Made by a program: the position numbers and the translations under genes. The notes below the pieces were generated by a model, which saw nothing but the letters and a program-made list of their open reading frames with translations, had not been told where the DNA came from and made no database searches. This document shows positions 34,964-44,016 of a stretch of 64,000 nt of DNA, piece by piece (the stretch's first letter is position 1; every line of letters starts with the position of its first letter). Source of the stretch: Thalassoglobus polymorphus (GTDB lineage: Bacteria; Planctomycetota; Planctomycetia; Planctomycetales; Planctomycetaceae); contig NZ_CP036267.1 of the NCBI RefSeq assembly GCF_007744255.1, positions 2,669,500 to 2,733,499 on the forward strand. Direction: 5' to 3'.

Positions 34964-36022
34964 ATGATCGAAAGTGGTTTTGTGAGCAAATATAATTATG
35001 ACGCCGTCCTGTTTGTTTCTTTTGGAGGACCAGAAGGACGTGACGATGTGATTCCGTTTCTTGAAAATGTGCTGCGCGGGCGAAATGTTCCTCGGGAACG
35101 CATGCTCGAAGTTGCTGAGCACTATTACCATTTTGATGGCATGAGCCCCATTAATCAGCAGACACGCGAATTAATGGCCGCTGTTCAAGCGGATTTGAAA
35201 GAACTCGGCGTTGAAATTCCTATATATTGGGGAAACCGAAACTGGACTCCGCTCTTGCCGGATACCATGCAGAAAATGAAAGATGACGGAGTGCAAAACG
35301 CGATTGCATTCGTTGTTTCTGCTTACAGTTCTTACTCTGGATGTCGTCAATATCGGGAGAATATTCTGGCAGCGCAGGATGCCGTCGGAGAAAATTCTCC
35401 GAAAGTCGATAAGATTCGGACGTTTTATAATCACCCGGATTTTATTGCTGCGAATGTTGAGCACATTCAATCTGCGATCAACTCTCTCCCCGAATCACAG
35501 AAGTCTGAGTTTCGTCTTGCTTTGACTGCCCACAGTATTCCCGATTCGATGGCGAGTACATGTGACTACGTGCAGCAGCTCTCCGAGACTTGCCGCCTGA
35601 TTACAGAAGAGCTGAATCTTCCACCGAAACGTTGGCGACTGGTTTACCAAAGCCGCAGCGGGCGGCCACAAGACCCGTGGCTCGAGCCGGATATCCTTGA
35701 CCACATTGATGAGTTGGATAGCCAGGGTGTCAAATCGCTGATTATCTCTCCGGTTGGCTTTCTTTCTGATCACATGGAAGTTCTGTTCGATCTCGACGAG
35801 GAAGCAGCACAAAAGTGTGAGGAATTAGATATCACGTTGGTCCGGGCTGATTCTCCGGGAAATCATCCTAAATTCGTGCGGTGTGTGAGCAAGCTGATCA
35901 TTGAGCGATTGAATAATTCTATTGAGAAAGAAGCGATCGGAAAATTTCCCGCGAACTGGGATGTCTGTGCCAAAGATTGCTGTCCCGCACCAGTTCGCCC
36001 AACAAAACGACCTGCTAGCTAG
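34964..36022 (+). CDS. hemH: Ferrochelatase
   Basis: This 352-residue protein inserts ferrous iron into a porphyrin. Family segments are AVLFVSFGGPEGRDDVIPFL at the N-terminus, HYYHFDGMSPINQQTREL, IYWGNRNWTPLL, then AYSSYSGCRQYREN, LALTAHSIPDSMA (with the catalytic His) and VYQSRSGRPQDPWLEPDI, with LIISPVGFLSDHMEVLFDLD carrying the essential Glu. The Cys in SGCRQYREN and the C-terminal DVCAKDCCPAP hint at an iron-sulfur cluster like that in actinobacterial ferrochelatases, though the spacing differs and this is inference. Whether it acts on protoporphyrin or coproporphyrin cannot be said. It is divergent from the ATP-grasp-like gene and hemW. Confidence 0.93.
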   Translation: MIESGFVSKYNYDAVLFVSFGGPEGRDDVIPFLENVLRGRNVPRERMLEVAEHYYHFDGMSPINQQTRELMAAVQADLKELGVEIPIYWGNRNWTPLLPDTMQKMKDDGVQNAIAFVVSAYSSYSGCRQYRENILAAQDAVGENSPKVDKIRTFYNHPDFIAANVEHIQSAINSLPESQKSEFRLALTAHSIPDSMASTCDYVQQLSETCRLITEELNLPPKRWRLVYQSRSGRPQDPWLEPDILDHIDELDSQGVKSLIISPVGFLSDHMEVLFDLDEEAAQKCEELDITLVRADSPGNHPKFVRCVSKLIIERLNNSIEKEAIGKFPANWDVCAKDCCPAPVRPTKRPAS

Positions 36023-36144
36023 AGCGTTGAGAATTCTCTAAAGTTTAAACAGAGGCGTGAATATCGACCGATATTGATGAACGCTTGTCGTCTCATTGAA
36101 CGGCAAACTATTCGATCACATAGAAACAGTGACAGGAAAACGAG

Positions 36145-36912
36145 ATGTCTTTGAAGAAAAAACTCGCTGCGGGTGAGCGTGTCAATGTGTTTGCACTCAG
36201 CCGACTTTACCAGCCTAACATGATCGAAATGTTTGCGATTCAGGGCGGATTTGACGGATTCTGGATTGATGCCGAACACGCGAGTTTCTCGGCTCAGGAT
36301 ATCGAAGTCGCAGCAGCCTACGCTCGTGCTTCCAATCTTGATTGCTTCGTACGTATTCCTCCTCACGATTACTCTTTGGTGACGCGATGTATTGAATCGG
36401 GAGCTGAAGGTGTGATGGCTGCTCAAATCGTGTCGGCAGAGCAAGCAGAAGAATTTGTTCAATGGGCAAAATTTGCCCCGCGTGGAAAACGTGGCTTGAA
36501 CGCAGGATGTCACGACGGACAATTCGGAACAATTCCGGTTGCAGAGTTTTGTCAGCAGGCGAACGAACGTTCTTTCGTTGCAATTCAAATCGAAACGCTG
36601 CAAGCATTGGAAGAGTGTGACGAAATCGCTGCCATCGATGGCGTGGACCTGCTGTTCATCGGGCCATCTGATCTTAGTCAGGCTCTAGGAGTGACCGGCG
36701 ATTTCATGCATGAGAGCTGTATTGCTGCGATCAAAAAAGTTGCGGCAGCTTGTGCGAAACACGGAAAAACATTCGGAGCAGTCACGACGACTCCTGAACA
36801 TGCTCACATGCTCGCAGAATTAGGCTGTAAAATGCTCAGCCCGACGAACGACATTCGAACTTTCAACGCAGGCATTAAAGCTGTCAAAGAATCATTCAGC
36901 GAGTTTTTCTAG
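36145..36912 (+). CDS. HpcH/HpaI family aldolase/citrate lyase-type protein
   Basis: This 255-residue TIM-barrel protein has the family pattern [15 protein letters not shown] (catalytic His pair), [27 protein letters not shown], the substrate-metal strand [21 protein letters not shown] and [16 protein letters not shown], as in 2-keto-3-deoxy-rhamnonate or 4-hydroxy-2-oxoheptanedioate aldolases. It cleaves 2-oxo acid aldols with a divalent metal; the true substrate is unknown. The last codon pair SEFF ends at TAG (36910-36912), and this TAG is formed by the terminus of a family B repeat. The C-terminus may therefore have been set by the insertion. Confidence 0.88.
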   Translation: MSLKKKLAAGERVNVFALSRLYQPNMIEMFAIQGGFDGFWIDAEHASFSAQDIEVAAAYARASNLDCFVRIPPHDYSLVTRCIESGAEGVMAAQIVSAEQAEEFVQWAKFAPRGKRGLNAGCHDGQFGTIPVAEFCQQANERSFVAIQIETLQALEECDEIAAIDGVDLLFIGPSDLSQALGVTGDFMHESCIAAIKKVAAACAKHGKTFGAVTTTPEHAHMLAELGCKMLSPTNDIRTFNAGIKAVKESFSEFF

Positions 36913-36991
36913 GACCAGTCCGAAAACATCTGGAATCGCTGCTTTTCTCAATGATTGAGAGAGCTATTTCAAGTTTCAGGATCAGTTCTAA
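36909..36991 (-). repeat. Repeat family B, copy 2 (reverse)
   Basis: About 83 bp, bounded by CTAGGACCAGTCCGAAAAC at the left and CAGGATCAGTTCTAAA at the right, in reverse orientation relative to the copies near 51880 and 61219. Its left end overlaps the stop codon of the aldolase gene. The right end abuts a family A copy. Confidence 0.8.
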
Positions 36992-37094
36992 ATAGAATCT
37001 AAGATTGGTCTATTCGCTCTGCCTCGTGGGAAACAGCAATTTTCCTGCTGAAATGCATCCTACATGGGCAGACGGTAGACCAAATTGCTTTATA
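36992..37094 (-). repeat. Repeat family A, copy 4 (reverse, degenerate)
   Basis: This reads TAGAATCTAAGATTGG, CTGCCTCGTGGGAAACAGCA, GCTGAAATGC, then ACGGTAGACCAAATTGCTT, clearly the reverse complement of family A with many differences. It directly follows the B element. The rest of the gap, 37095-37444, contains nothing recognised apart from a short Gly-poor open frame judged to be noise. Confidence 0.65.
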
Positions 37095-37444
37095 GCGACT
37101 CTGAAGTTTCCACTGAGTGATTTTCCTCAGCATTATGGCTGAGCGAGATCGCAAAAAAAGCCGGTGCAAGATGGTTTGCATCATTCTGAGAAACAAATTC
37201 CACTGCAAGTCAAGAGAAGTTTGAAAATCCCTCATCAGTTTTACTGATTTTGCCGATTCTAGGGTTGGCTTGGAGAAAGGTGTGTTTTCCACAATAAGTG
37301 GGAATCAGGGGGGCATCTTTCTTCATCCGAGCCAATTCTTACTTGAGGCGCGCCATCGCTTTGGCGAGTCAATTCTCAAGCGAATCGCACAGGCGTGCGG
37401 TATAGGTGAGCGGTATACAGGTCTCTTTGCGGTGGCAAAGCGAG

Positions 37445-38323
37445 TTACGCCGAGATCAATTCGGCCTCTTCGGGCTCAGTGGATTCTCTAAAGCTCAGTG
37501 GCGTCGAATCTGCCAAGCCTAAATTGGCAGCCAGTTCCTGAAACATTTTCAGCCCTGCTCGCTCGGCATCTCCGAGTTTGAAGTAGAGATTTTTTGTCAG
37601 GTAATTCAAAGAAGTCTCGTAGTCTAGATTGAGGGCATCTGCTCCGTCCTGGGCGATTCGCTCAATTGCGTTCAATCCAGCATTTCGTGACTGTGCCAGT
37701 TTGGACGGAATCTCGCCAAGTTCTGCGTTCTGTCTAGTGACCCACATCGCGAACACAAATGGAAGTCCGGTCCAGTTGACCCATTCTTCGCCCAAATCCC
37801 AGACTGTGTGAAATGACTCTTTGGGGGGAGAGATTGCACGATCGCCAATCAGCAAAACCGCGTCGGCGTTTGTGTCTCGGGTGGTTTTCTTCAACGGAAG
37901 TTTCTGAAGCTCGGGAGAAACGCCAAATCGCTCTTCGAGCATGATACGCGTCAATGCTGCACTGGTGCGTGAACCTTCATCCAATGCGAGAGTACGAATC
38001 TCCCCCGGGTGAACACGTGAGTATAGTTTCACCGACATCACAGGTCCGTGAGTCGCAATACATGCATCCGAAACGACTTCGTATTCAGGATTCAAGAATG
38101 ATTCGACCGAAGGAATGAGAGCAACATCAAGATCGCCGGACGCCAATCCGTCAGCCAAGCGACTCGGGACGTCGAAAATGCAATCACTTTCCGTGCAAAG
38201 ACTTTCGAGGTCTTCGACCAACGGTTTGCTGTTCAGATAGCTGACTGCACCGATTCGCATCGTCGCTCGAACCTTTTTCTCTGGAAGCGAATTGGGAGTC
38301 TCTTTTCGCGCTCGATCAATCAT
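37445..38323 (-). CDS. mqnA: Chorismate dehydratase MqnA
   Basis: This protein of 271-292 residues is the first enzyme of the futalosine pathway to menaquinone, dehydrating chorismate to 3-enolpyruvyl-benzoate. Typical segments are MRIGAVSYLNSKPLV, the VPSRLADGLASGDLDVALIPSVE substrate region and VSDACIATHGPVMSVKLYSR, followed by LALDEGSRTSAALTRIMLEE, VLLIGDRA and VWDLGEEWVNWTGLPFVFAMW. It is a periplasmic-binding-protein fold. MRIG at 38260 matches the family start, and the annotated ATG adds 21 basic residues. No other mqn genes are adjacent. It fits a respiratory quinone that feeds the oxidase at 48-57 kb. Confidence 0.9.
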   Translation of the reverse strand: MIDRARKETPNSLPEKKVRATMRIGAVSYLNSKPLVEDLESLCTESDCIFDVPSRLADGLASGDLDVALIPSVESFLNPEYEVVSDACIATHGPVMSVKLYSRVHPGEIRTLALDEGSRTSAALTRIMLEERFGVSPELQKLPLKKTTRDTNADAVLLIGDRAISPPKESFHTVWDLGEEWVNWTGLPFVFAMWVTRQNAELGEIPSKLAQSRNAGLNAIERIAQDGADALNLDYETSLNYLTKNLYFKLGDAERAGLKMFQELAANLGLADSTPLSFRESTEPEEAELISA

Positions 38324-38803
38324 CAGTCCTACTTTCCATAGTTTGGCACAATTGGATTATAGAAGACCATACGAATCTCGCAATCGACACAACGTACATC
38401 AAGATCAGCTGTTGGGACAACGTTTCGGAACTGTAATGAAACGGGGGGACTGATCCGAATACCGAAATCTGATCTCTCAAACATTGTGGAGAGCTTTCAA
38501 AATTTGCCTTTCCCGGACAAAGTTGAACTTGTCCTCTCTCCTTGAACCGGAGAATCACGTTCGTCGTAACGGAGAATTCAGCCCCATTTTACGATTTGAG
38601 ACAACAGAGTCTCCAACATGCCTCCCGTGAGCGAAGAAATCCCGCTAATCTGGTGTTCACGGAAGTCAAACATCATGGCGGGGTCGAAACCTGCCCACAT
38701 TGAGAACAGATCCGAAAATCTGAATTGGGTCCCCAGGTATTGAGGGGATTCCTGATGAAAGAGGTTTTGGATCGGTTCCTTGAACAGAATTTCACTCACA
38801 GAA
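38324..38803. other. Intergenic region between divergent mqnA and homoserine dehydrogenase
   Basis: About 480 bp. A minus-strand open frame at 38578-38799 begins with a GTG only 5 bp from the homoserine dehydrogenase start, with no separate promoter space, so I do not call it. No repeats or hairpins stand out. Confidence 0.4.
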
Positions 38804-40126
38804 ATGTCGAAACCACTTCGAGTCGGATTGATTGGACTGGGAACTGTTGCCAGTGGCGTTGCTCAAATTCTTTTACGTCATCGTGACAGAACCCGGGAGC
38901 GTGCCGGGCGGGACGTTGAGATTACTCGCGTCGCCGTCCGAGATCTCAGTAAATCACGTGATGTTGAGATTCCATCAGACATTTTGACCACCGATGCCAT
39001 GTCGGTGGCAACTGCTGCCGATGTCGACGTCGTGATTGAGCTCATCGGGGGAATCTCACCAGCGAAAGAGTTGGTCGAAGCAGCTTTGAATCACGGAAAA
39101 GATGTCGTGACGGCGAACAAGGCGTTGCTTTGTGAGCATGGGGACACGCTCTTTGCTCTCGCAAGAGAGACCGGCAGATGTATCGCGTTCGAGGCGGCTG
39201 TTGCAGGCGGTTGCCCCATTATTGCTGCAATGAGCCAGTCAATGACTGGAAATCAGATTACATCTCTGGCAGCAATTTTGAATGGAACCAGCAACTTCAT
39301 TCTGACGCAAATGTTGCATAACGACGCATCCTATGACGATGCGGTTCAGGAAGCTCAAGAGTGCGGCTACGCTGAGGCTGACCCTTCGATGGATGTCAAA
39401 GGGACGGATGCAGCTCAAAAGCTTGGGATTCTCACTCAGCTTGCGTTTGGTGAGCGGATTAGTCCCGACCAATTCCCGGTTCAAGGAATTGATGAACTTG
39501 AACTCGAAGATTTGCACTTCGCTGACGAGCTTGGCTATGCCGTCAAACTTCTGGCGACTGCAAAACTCGTGAATGGGCATCTCGAGTTGCATACGCAACC
39601 GACGCTCATTCGCAAGGAACGGCCGTTGGCTCAAGTCGACGGGCCATACAATATGATAGAGATTACGGGTGATGCAGTTGGCAAAGCCTGGTTCTCAGCG
39701 ATGGGAGCCGGTCAAATGGCGACTGCCTCTGCTGTGGTTGCAGATATTATTGATGTCGCTGTGGGCCGAGCGGCGATTACTTTCCCGCATCTGAATCTCT
39801 GGCAGACCGAAGAAAAATTCCAGCTGCAGAAGTCGGAAGATATTGAACGCCGCTACTACTTCCGATTTCATGTCGAAGACCGTCCCCACGTGATTGCAGA
39901 TATTGCCGATGTCTTAGGCCGCAACGGCATCAGCCTCTCTTCGGTGATGCAAAAAGAGGCACAGATCGAAAGCCCTAAAGCTGGAGAGCCTCCCGTTGTT
40001 CCTTTGGTCTTCATGACTCACAACGCAACTGAAGGTCAACTTCGAGCTGCTGCAATTGAACTCGACTCGTTGGACTGTGTTCAACCCCCTTGGCTTTGCC
40101 TCCCCGTGAGCGATGATCAAGCGTAG
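38804..40126 (+). CDS. hom: Homoserine dehydrogenase
   Basis: About 440 residues from MSKPLRVGLIGLGTVASGVA, the NAD(P)-binding motif. It reduces aspartate semialdehyde to homoserine for threonine and methionine synthesis. VVTANKALLCEHGDTLF and FEAAVAGGCPIIAAM are family signatures, followed by LNGTSNFILTQM and ECGYAEADPSMDVKGTDAAQKLGIL (homoserine-binding Asp-Lys). The last 90 residues form an ACT domain (RYYFRFHVEDRPHVIADIAD), the site of threonine feedback. The normal length is complete. An in-frame TTG at 38780 would add 8 residues and is not preferred. Confidence 0.95.
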   Translation: MSKPLRVGLIGLGTVASGVAQILLRHRDRTRERAGRDVEITRVAVRDLSKSRDVEIPSDILTTDAMSVATAADVDVVIELIGGISPAKELVEAALNHGKDVVTANKALLCEHGDTLFALARETGRCIAFEAAVAGGCPIIAAMSQSMTGNQITSLAAILNGTSNFILTQMLHNDASYDDAVQEAQECGYAEADPSMDVKGTDAAQKLGILTQLAFGERISPDQFPVQGIDELELEDLHFADELGYAVKLLATAKLVNGHLELHTQPTLIRKERPLAQVDGPYNMIEITGDAVGKAWFSAMGAGQMATASAVVADIIDVAVGRAAITFPHLNLWQTEEKFQLQKSEDIERRYYFRFHVEDRPHVIADIADVLGRNGISLSSVMQKEAQIESPKAGEPPVVPLVFMTHNATEGQLRAAAIELDSLDCVQPPWLCLPVSDDQA

Positions 40127-40246
40127 TTTCTGGACTTAGAATTTCTCCGGAACCCTTTGCGGTGAAAAGTCTTCTCAAACTCTGAGGGGGCCAATGCAAA
40201 GGGGCCGGGGCGGTTGAAAATCTGTTTCAAAAATGATTGTTTCTTG

Positions 40247-41080
40247 ATGAAAATCGCATGCTTCCCGAATACGTATGGTCGCTTTGGTCCTAACGCTGCG
40301 ATCGATTTACTCCCCTCCGCCGGAATTCACTGGCTGGAGCTGCCGATTAAGAATCATGGAGTGCCCTCTTTTTTTAAGGAGGAGCCCGTTGTTACGAATG
40401 GCTCGACTCCTCAGTCTATTTTTGCTTTGAAAGAGCGTATCGCTGATTCTGGTCTCAAGGTTTGCACTTGCAATATCACCAGTGGCAATCCGCTTGAAGA
40501 GGATGTTCTGAAGAGAACACTGACAAAACTCACCATCGCCAATCAATTCGGGGCTGAGTATGTCGTCGCCGGAGGTGGGGAGCTGACAGCAGATGATCAA
40601 TGGCCGTTGCTCATCGACCACATGCGTCAAATCGGTGACCATGCGCAGAAGTTGGGAATCGTTTACTGCTGCGAAACGCATCCCGGAACCTGTCAGAATG
40701 CAGACGGAATGCTGGAACTCGTTGAACGAGTCGATCATCCGAATATTCGGATCAACTTCGATACCGGCAATATCTTCTACTACAACGAAGATGTTGAGTT
40801 GCTGGAAGAGATGGGCAAGGTCGCTCCTTATATTGCACATGTCCACCTGAAAGATACGAACGGGAAATTTAAGGACTGGCACTTCCCTGCCCTGGGAGCT
40901 GCTGGGCATGTTGACTTTGCTGCAGTTCTCCGTTTTCTCAATGGGATCGATTTTCACGGCCCCTGCAGCCTCGAATTGGAAGGCATTGAGGGAGAACCCG
41001 AGCTGACACTAGAGCAAACACATGAACGGGTGCTCGTCAGCATTGAGCATCTCAAGAGTGTCGGTTGGGAAATCGAGTAA
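40247..41080 (+). CDS. Sugar phosphate isomerase/epimerase-like TIM-barrel protein
   Basis: About 277 residues from MKIACFPNTYGRFGPN. The pattern is the AP-endonuclease-2 / xylose-isomerase-like TIM barrel. Metal ligands are visible in LELP, YCCETHPGTCQNADGM (Glu), IRINFDTGNIFYY (Asp), HVHLKDTNGKFKDWHF (His) and GPCSLELEGIEGE (Glu). Members isomerise or epimerise keto sugars, inositols or related compounds. The product is unknown. TTG at 40214 adds 11 residues with a Cys/Phe-rich character and is not preferred. It follows hom by 120 bp with no obvious functional link. Confidence 0.85.
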   Translation: MKIACFPNTYGRFGPNAAIDLLPSAGIHWLELPIKNHGVPSFFKEEPVVTNGSTPQSIFALKERIADSGLKVCTCNITSGNPLEEDVLKRTLTKLTIANQFGAEYVVAGGGELTADDQWPLLIDHMRQIGDHAQKLGIVYCCETHPGTCQNADGMLELVERVDHPNIRINFDTGNIFYYNEDVELLEEMGKVAPYIAHVHLKDTNGKFKDWHFPALGAAGHVDFAAVLRFLNGIDFHGPCSLELEGIEGEPELTLEQTHERVLVSIEHLKSVGWEIE

Positions 41081-41548
41081 ACTCGCCCACCACTCAATGA
41101 GCCTCTTTGAAAACGGTCTTTGCTGCTCGTGCTTCTGTAGATCAGCGATCGAAAATCGTATTCAAGACCTGCCTCGTCGATTTACTCGACCTCATTGAAG
41201 AATCTCACTCTTCACGGTTAAACGGTTGAATTGACTGCCCTCGCCTTGAGCGGATCTTTTCTTTTTGGGCAATTTTCTCGCCCTTCCGCTGCCCCCTCTT
41301 CGCTGTTTGCCGGTTTCGCAGGATAGGTAATATTTTTCGATGTTAGGGAATCGATCTGTTTGTCTGCGAAGTGATGATTGTTGCGGCGGTAACGGATTGG
41401 AGTTGTGCCTGACACTTGACGATTTAGATCATGAGTCAGTCGCATTGAGACAAAGCTGCAGGGATGTAGCGCGATTGAAACAGCTCGAACAGGCGTATTT
41501 GTAAGTCAATCATACTGTTCGGAAATTCCGAGCCGTGCAGCCGACCGG
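41081..41548. other. Intergenic region before the secretin gene
   Basis: About 470 bp between the epimerase-like gene and the CpaC-like secretin. It contains only short open frames without coding character. No family A-C repeat or convincing promoter was recognised. Confidence 0.4.
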
Positions 41549-43618
41549 ATGTTGGCTGAGAATGATAGGGAGCGACACCGGATGTCGACCGTAGAAGTAT
41601 CACCAACTGTCTGGGATCGAGTACAGAAAATCTTTTCGCAGGTAAAGCTACGCAAGAAGTGTTCCGCAGCGATTGTTGGTGCAACGCTCCTCGGAGGGGT
41701 TGCACATGGCCAGCAACTCAACTTGCAAGTCCCCCGTGCACAGCAGGGGCATGCTGGGGCTCAGCAGAGGGCACCGGAGATTCAGCAGGTGCAGGCAACC
41801 TACGACGCCCGAAGAGCACTGGATCCGCGAATCCGCTCCATGCCTCGCTCGGAACGCAAGTTGGATGTGATCAACAATCGGTCGCAACTGGTGATTACAG
41901 ACAAGCGGGTGACTCGCTTCGCGTTTTCGAACCCAGAGGTTATCGACATTATCCAGTTCAGTGAGAATGAGTTTTCGATTCTCGGAACAGGCTTGGGGAC
42001 CACTGATTTGTGGTTGTGGTTCGAGGAAGAAGGCCGCGAAGTGGCCGAGCCGCTCATGTATGTCGTGACAACAATTCGCGATCCCGAACTTGATGATCAG
42101 CGACGAATTGAGTTTGGGCGTATCGAACGGAAGCTTCAGTTGTTGTATCCCAACAGCAAGGTCTATCTGATTCCGATGTCAAGAAAGATTATCGTGCGAG
42201 GACAAGCACGCGATGCTGCTGAAGCTGCCAAAATCATGAATGTTGTCCGTGGGGAGGTTGTCGCTCAGTCCGGCAGTCTGCTTGGGTTGGGGAACGATTT
42301 CGGTTTCGGTGCTGGTCAAAACGGCTTTAACAACGGCTTCGATAACGACCGGGTGAATGACTTTTTCTCGTCCTACATTGTGGATGAATTGCAAGTCCCA
42401 GGTGAATTTCAAATTAGTGTCCGTGTCCGAATCGCAGAGCTGAGTCGTTCACAACTTCGACGACTTGGCATGGACTGGAGTGTTGTCTTTGATAATGGAG
42501 CACAATCGATCAGCCAGACGCTGACTGGCGGTGCTGCCACTCTGACTGGCGTGTTTGAGGGTGGGGACATCAATATCATGATTGATGCCTTGGCGTCGAA
42601 CGGATCTGCCCGCGTGGTCGAAGACGCGCGGCTGATCACTTTAAGTGGGCAACCGGCCGCGTTCCTCTCGGGGGGAGAATTCGCAGTCCCGACAATCGTC
42701 GGAATTGGTGGAGCCCAGGGCCAACAGACAAGCTTCCGAGGCTTTGGGACGTCGATTATTACAACTCCGACAGTGGTTGATAACGATCTGATTCGTCTAA
42801 CAATCGTACCTGAATTAAGTTCTGTCTCCTCAGCAAATACAGTTGGGGGAATCCCCGGTTTGAACGTTCGGCGTGTACAAACGCAAGTCGAGCTTCGCGA
42901 AGGTCAAACAATCGTTCTTGGTGGTGTCTTCTCGCGAAGAGAGACTGCTGAAGTCACGCGAATCCCGTTTCTGGGGGAAATCCCACACATCGGGAACTAC
43001 CTGTTTAATGCCAAGCAGGCAACTGAAGACGAAACTGAAATCCTGATTATTGTCACGCCAGAACTTGTCCGGCCAATGGATGCAGATCAAACTCCGCCGT
43101 TGCCAGGGTTCTACGTGACCCAACCGGACGATCATGATTTCTACAAATACAATCGCATCGAAGGTAACCCGGACATGGGGTACTACCAGCTCTTGCCTTA
43201 CGGAAACGGTCAGGGTTACGGTCAGGATGTGGGATACAACTTCTTTAATCCGCCTCCAGCTGATGGACAGATTGCACCGGCGAATGGATATGCTCCTGTC
43301 CCGGGCGAACCTGCAGGGCAAACCTATCCACAACAGCCGCAACAACAAAATCCGCCTTCTCAGGAACAGCAGTACCAGCAGCCGCAGCAGCAGATGCCAC
43401 AACAACAATATCCACCAAGTCAGCAGCAATATCAGCAACCTGCACCTGTTCCACCGGCTCAGCCACTTCCGCCACCGCCGCAGCCATACGGAACTACTCA
43501 AAACAGAATGAGCCCTGCTCAATCTGTTGGCCCGCAAGGACGTCAGCAAGTTGCACCACAAGGGGTTCAGCAGACTTCCGGGTATCGACTCGATACTCGA
43601 GTGCAACGAAATCGATAA
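41549..43618 (+). CDS. CpaC-like secretin of a Tad/type II-III secretion family
   Basis: This 689-residue outer-membrane secretin has a signal-like segment (about 34-55, CSAAIVGATLLGGVAHGQQ), with start 41549 or MSTVEV at 41582. A pilus-assembly N-terminal domain (about 104-175, RKLDVINNRSQLVITDKRVT) is followed by a BON domain (about 185-236, KVYLIPMSRKIIVRGQARD). The secretin beta domain (about 285-510) includes VRVRIAELSRSQLRRLGMDW, VVEDARLITLSGQPAAFLSG and TQVELREGQTIVLGGVF, ending in ILIIVTPELVRPM. The C-terminus (from about 560) is Pro/Gln-rich, as in other planctomycete Tad secretins. It forms the pilus or secretion pore. The Cys-rich lipoprotein follows about 400 bp on. Confidence 0.88.
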   Translation: MLAENDRERHRMSTVEVSPTVWDRVQKIFSQVKLRKKCSAAIVGATLLGGVAHGQQLNLQVPRAQQGHAGAQQRAPEIQQVQATYDARRALDPRIRSMPRSERKLDVINNRSQLVITDKRVTRFAFSNPEVIDIIQFSENEFSILGTGLGTTDLWLWFEEEGREVAEPLMYVVTTIRDPELDDQRRIEFGRIERKLQLLYPNSKVYLIPMSRKIIVRGQARDAAEAAKIMNVVRGEVVAQSGSLLGLGNDFGFGAGQNGFNNGFDNDRVNDFFSSYIVDELQVPGEFQISVRVRIAELSRSQLRRLGMDWSVVFDNGAQSISQTLTGGAATLTGVFEGGDINIMIDALASNGSARVVEDARLITLSGQPAAFLSGGEFAVPTIVGIGGAQGQQTSFRGFGTSIITTPTVVDNDLIRLTIVPELSSVSSANTVGGIPGLNVRRVQTQVELREGQTIVLGGVFSRRETAEVTRIPFLGEIPHIGNYLFNAKQATEDETEILIIVTPELVRPMDADQTPPLPGFYVTQPDDHDFYKYNRIEGNPDMGYYQLLPYGNGQGYGQDVGYNFFNPPPADGQIAPANGYAPVPGEPAGQTYPQQPQQQNPPSQEQQYQQPQQQMPQQQYPPSQQQYQQPAPVPPAQPLPPPPQPYGTTQNRMSPAQSVGPQGRQQVAPQGVQQTSGYRLDTRVQRNR

Positions 43619-43795
43619 GGTTGCAGAGGATAGAGCATCGTCCGAATTAGCGTTCAGTATCAGCCTCCTAGTGAACATCAATTTTTGAAATCAGTTCGAG
43701 AGCATTTCCAATGCTTCTCACGATCGCGAAGTGCGTTGTCACAAGTCCATTCGCGGGTGTCACAAGGCAGAGCTGTTAAGACGGATTTTTAGATT

Positions 43796-43846
43796 TGCTC
43801 TAGAGAAACGCGTTTTCATAAGGAAACGGTAGAGCATACTGCTCAA
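43796..43846 (-). repeat. Repeat family A fragment, copy 6 (reverse)
   Basis: GAAACGCGTTTTCATAAGG followed by AAACGGTAGAGCATACTGCTC aligns with the reverse family A end (GAAATGCGTTCTTCACGGGC, then ACAGTAGAGCAAACTGCTC). Only the outer half is recognisable. It occupies part of the 43619-44016 gap; an imperfect GAGAGCATT/AATGCTTCTC hairpin near 43700 may end the secretin transcript. Confidence 0.55.
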
Positions 43847-44016
43847 CTGTTTCATGAACTTGAATCGCTGGATTGTTGAGAATTTTCGGAACGGATTCGA
43901 TCGATCGGTAAAATCAACCTGTCGTCAATCTATTCCTTCCCTCGGGACATTACTCATTGAACGAATTGATGAGTGAACGCCGAAGTAAATCACTGCGTTA
44001 CAAGGAGTGATTTGTC

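Noticed and set aside
37300-37440. tRNA-like fold near GCGAGTCAATTCTCAAGCGAA
   Set aside because: No acceptor stem or T-loop consensus could be formed.
38578-38799. Minus-strand open frame of 73 codons with a plausible-looking sequence
   Set aside because: Its GTG start is 5 bp from the homoserine dehydrogenase start on the other strand, leaving no promoter space; no motif supports it.
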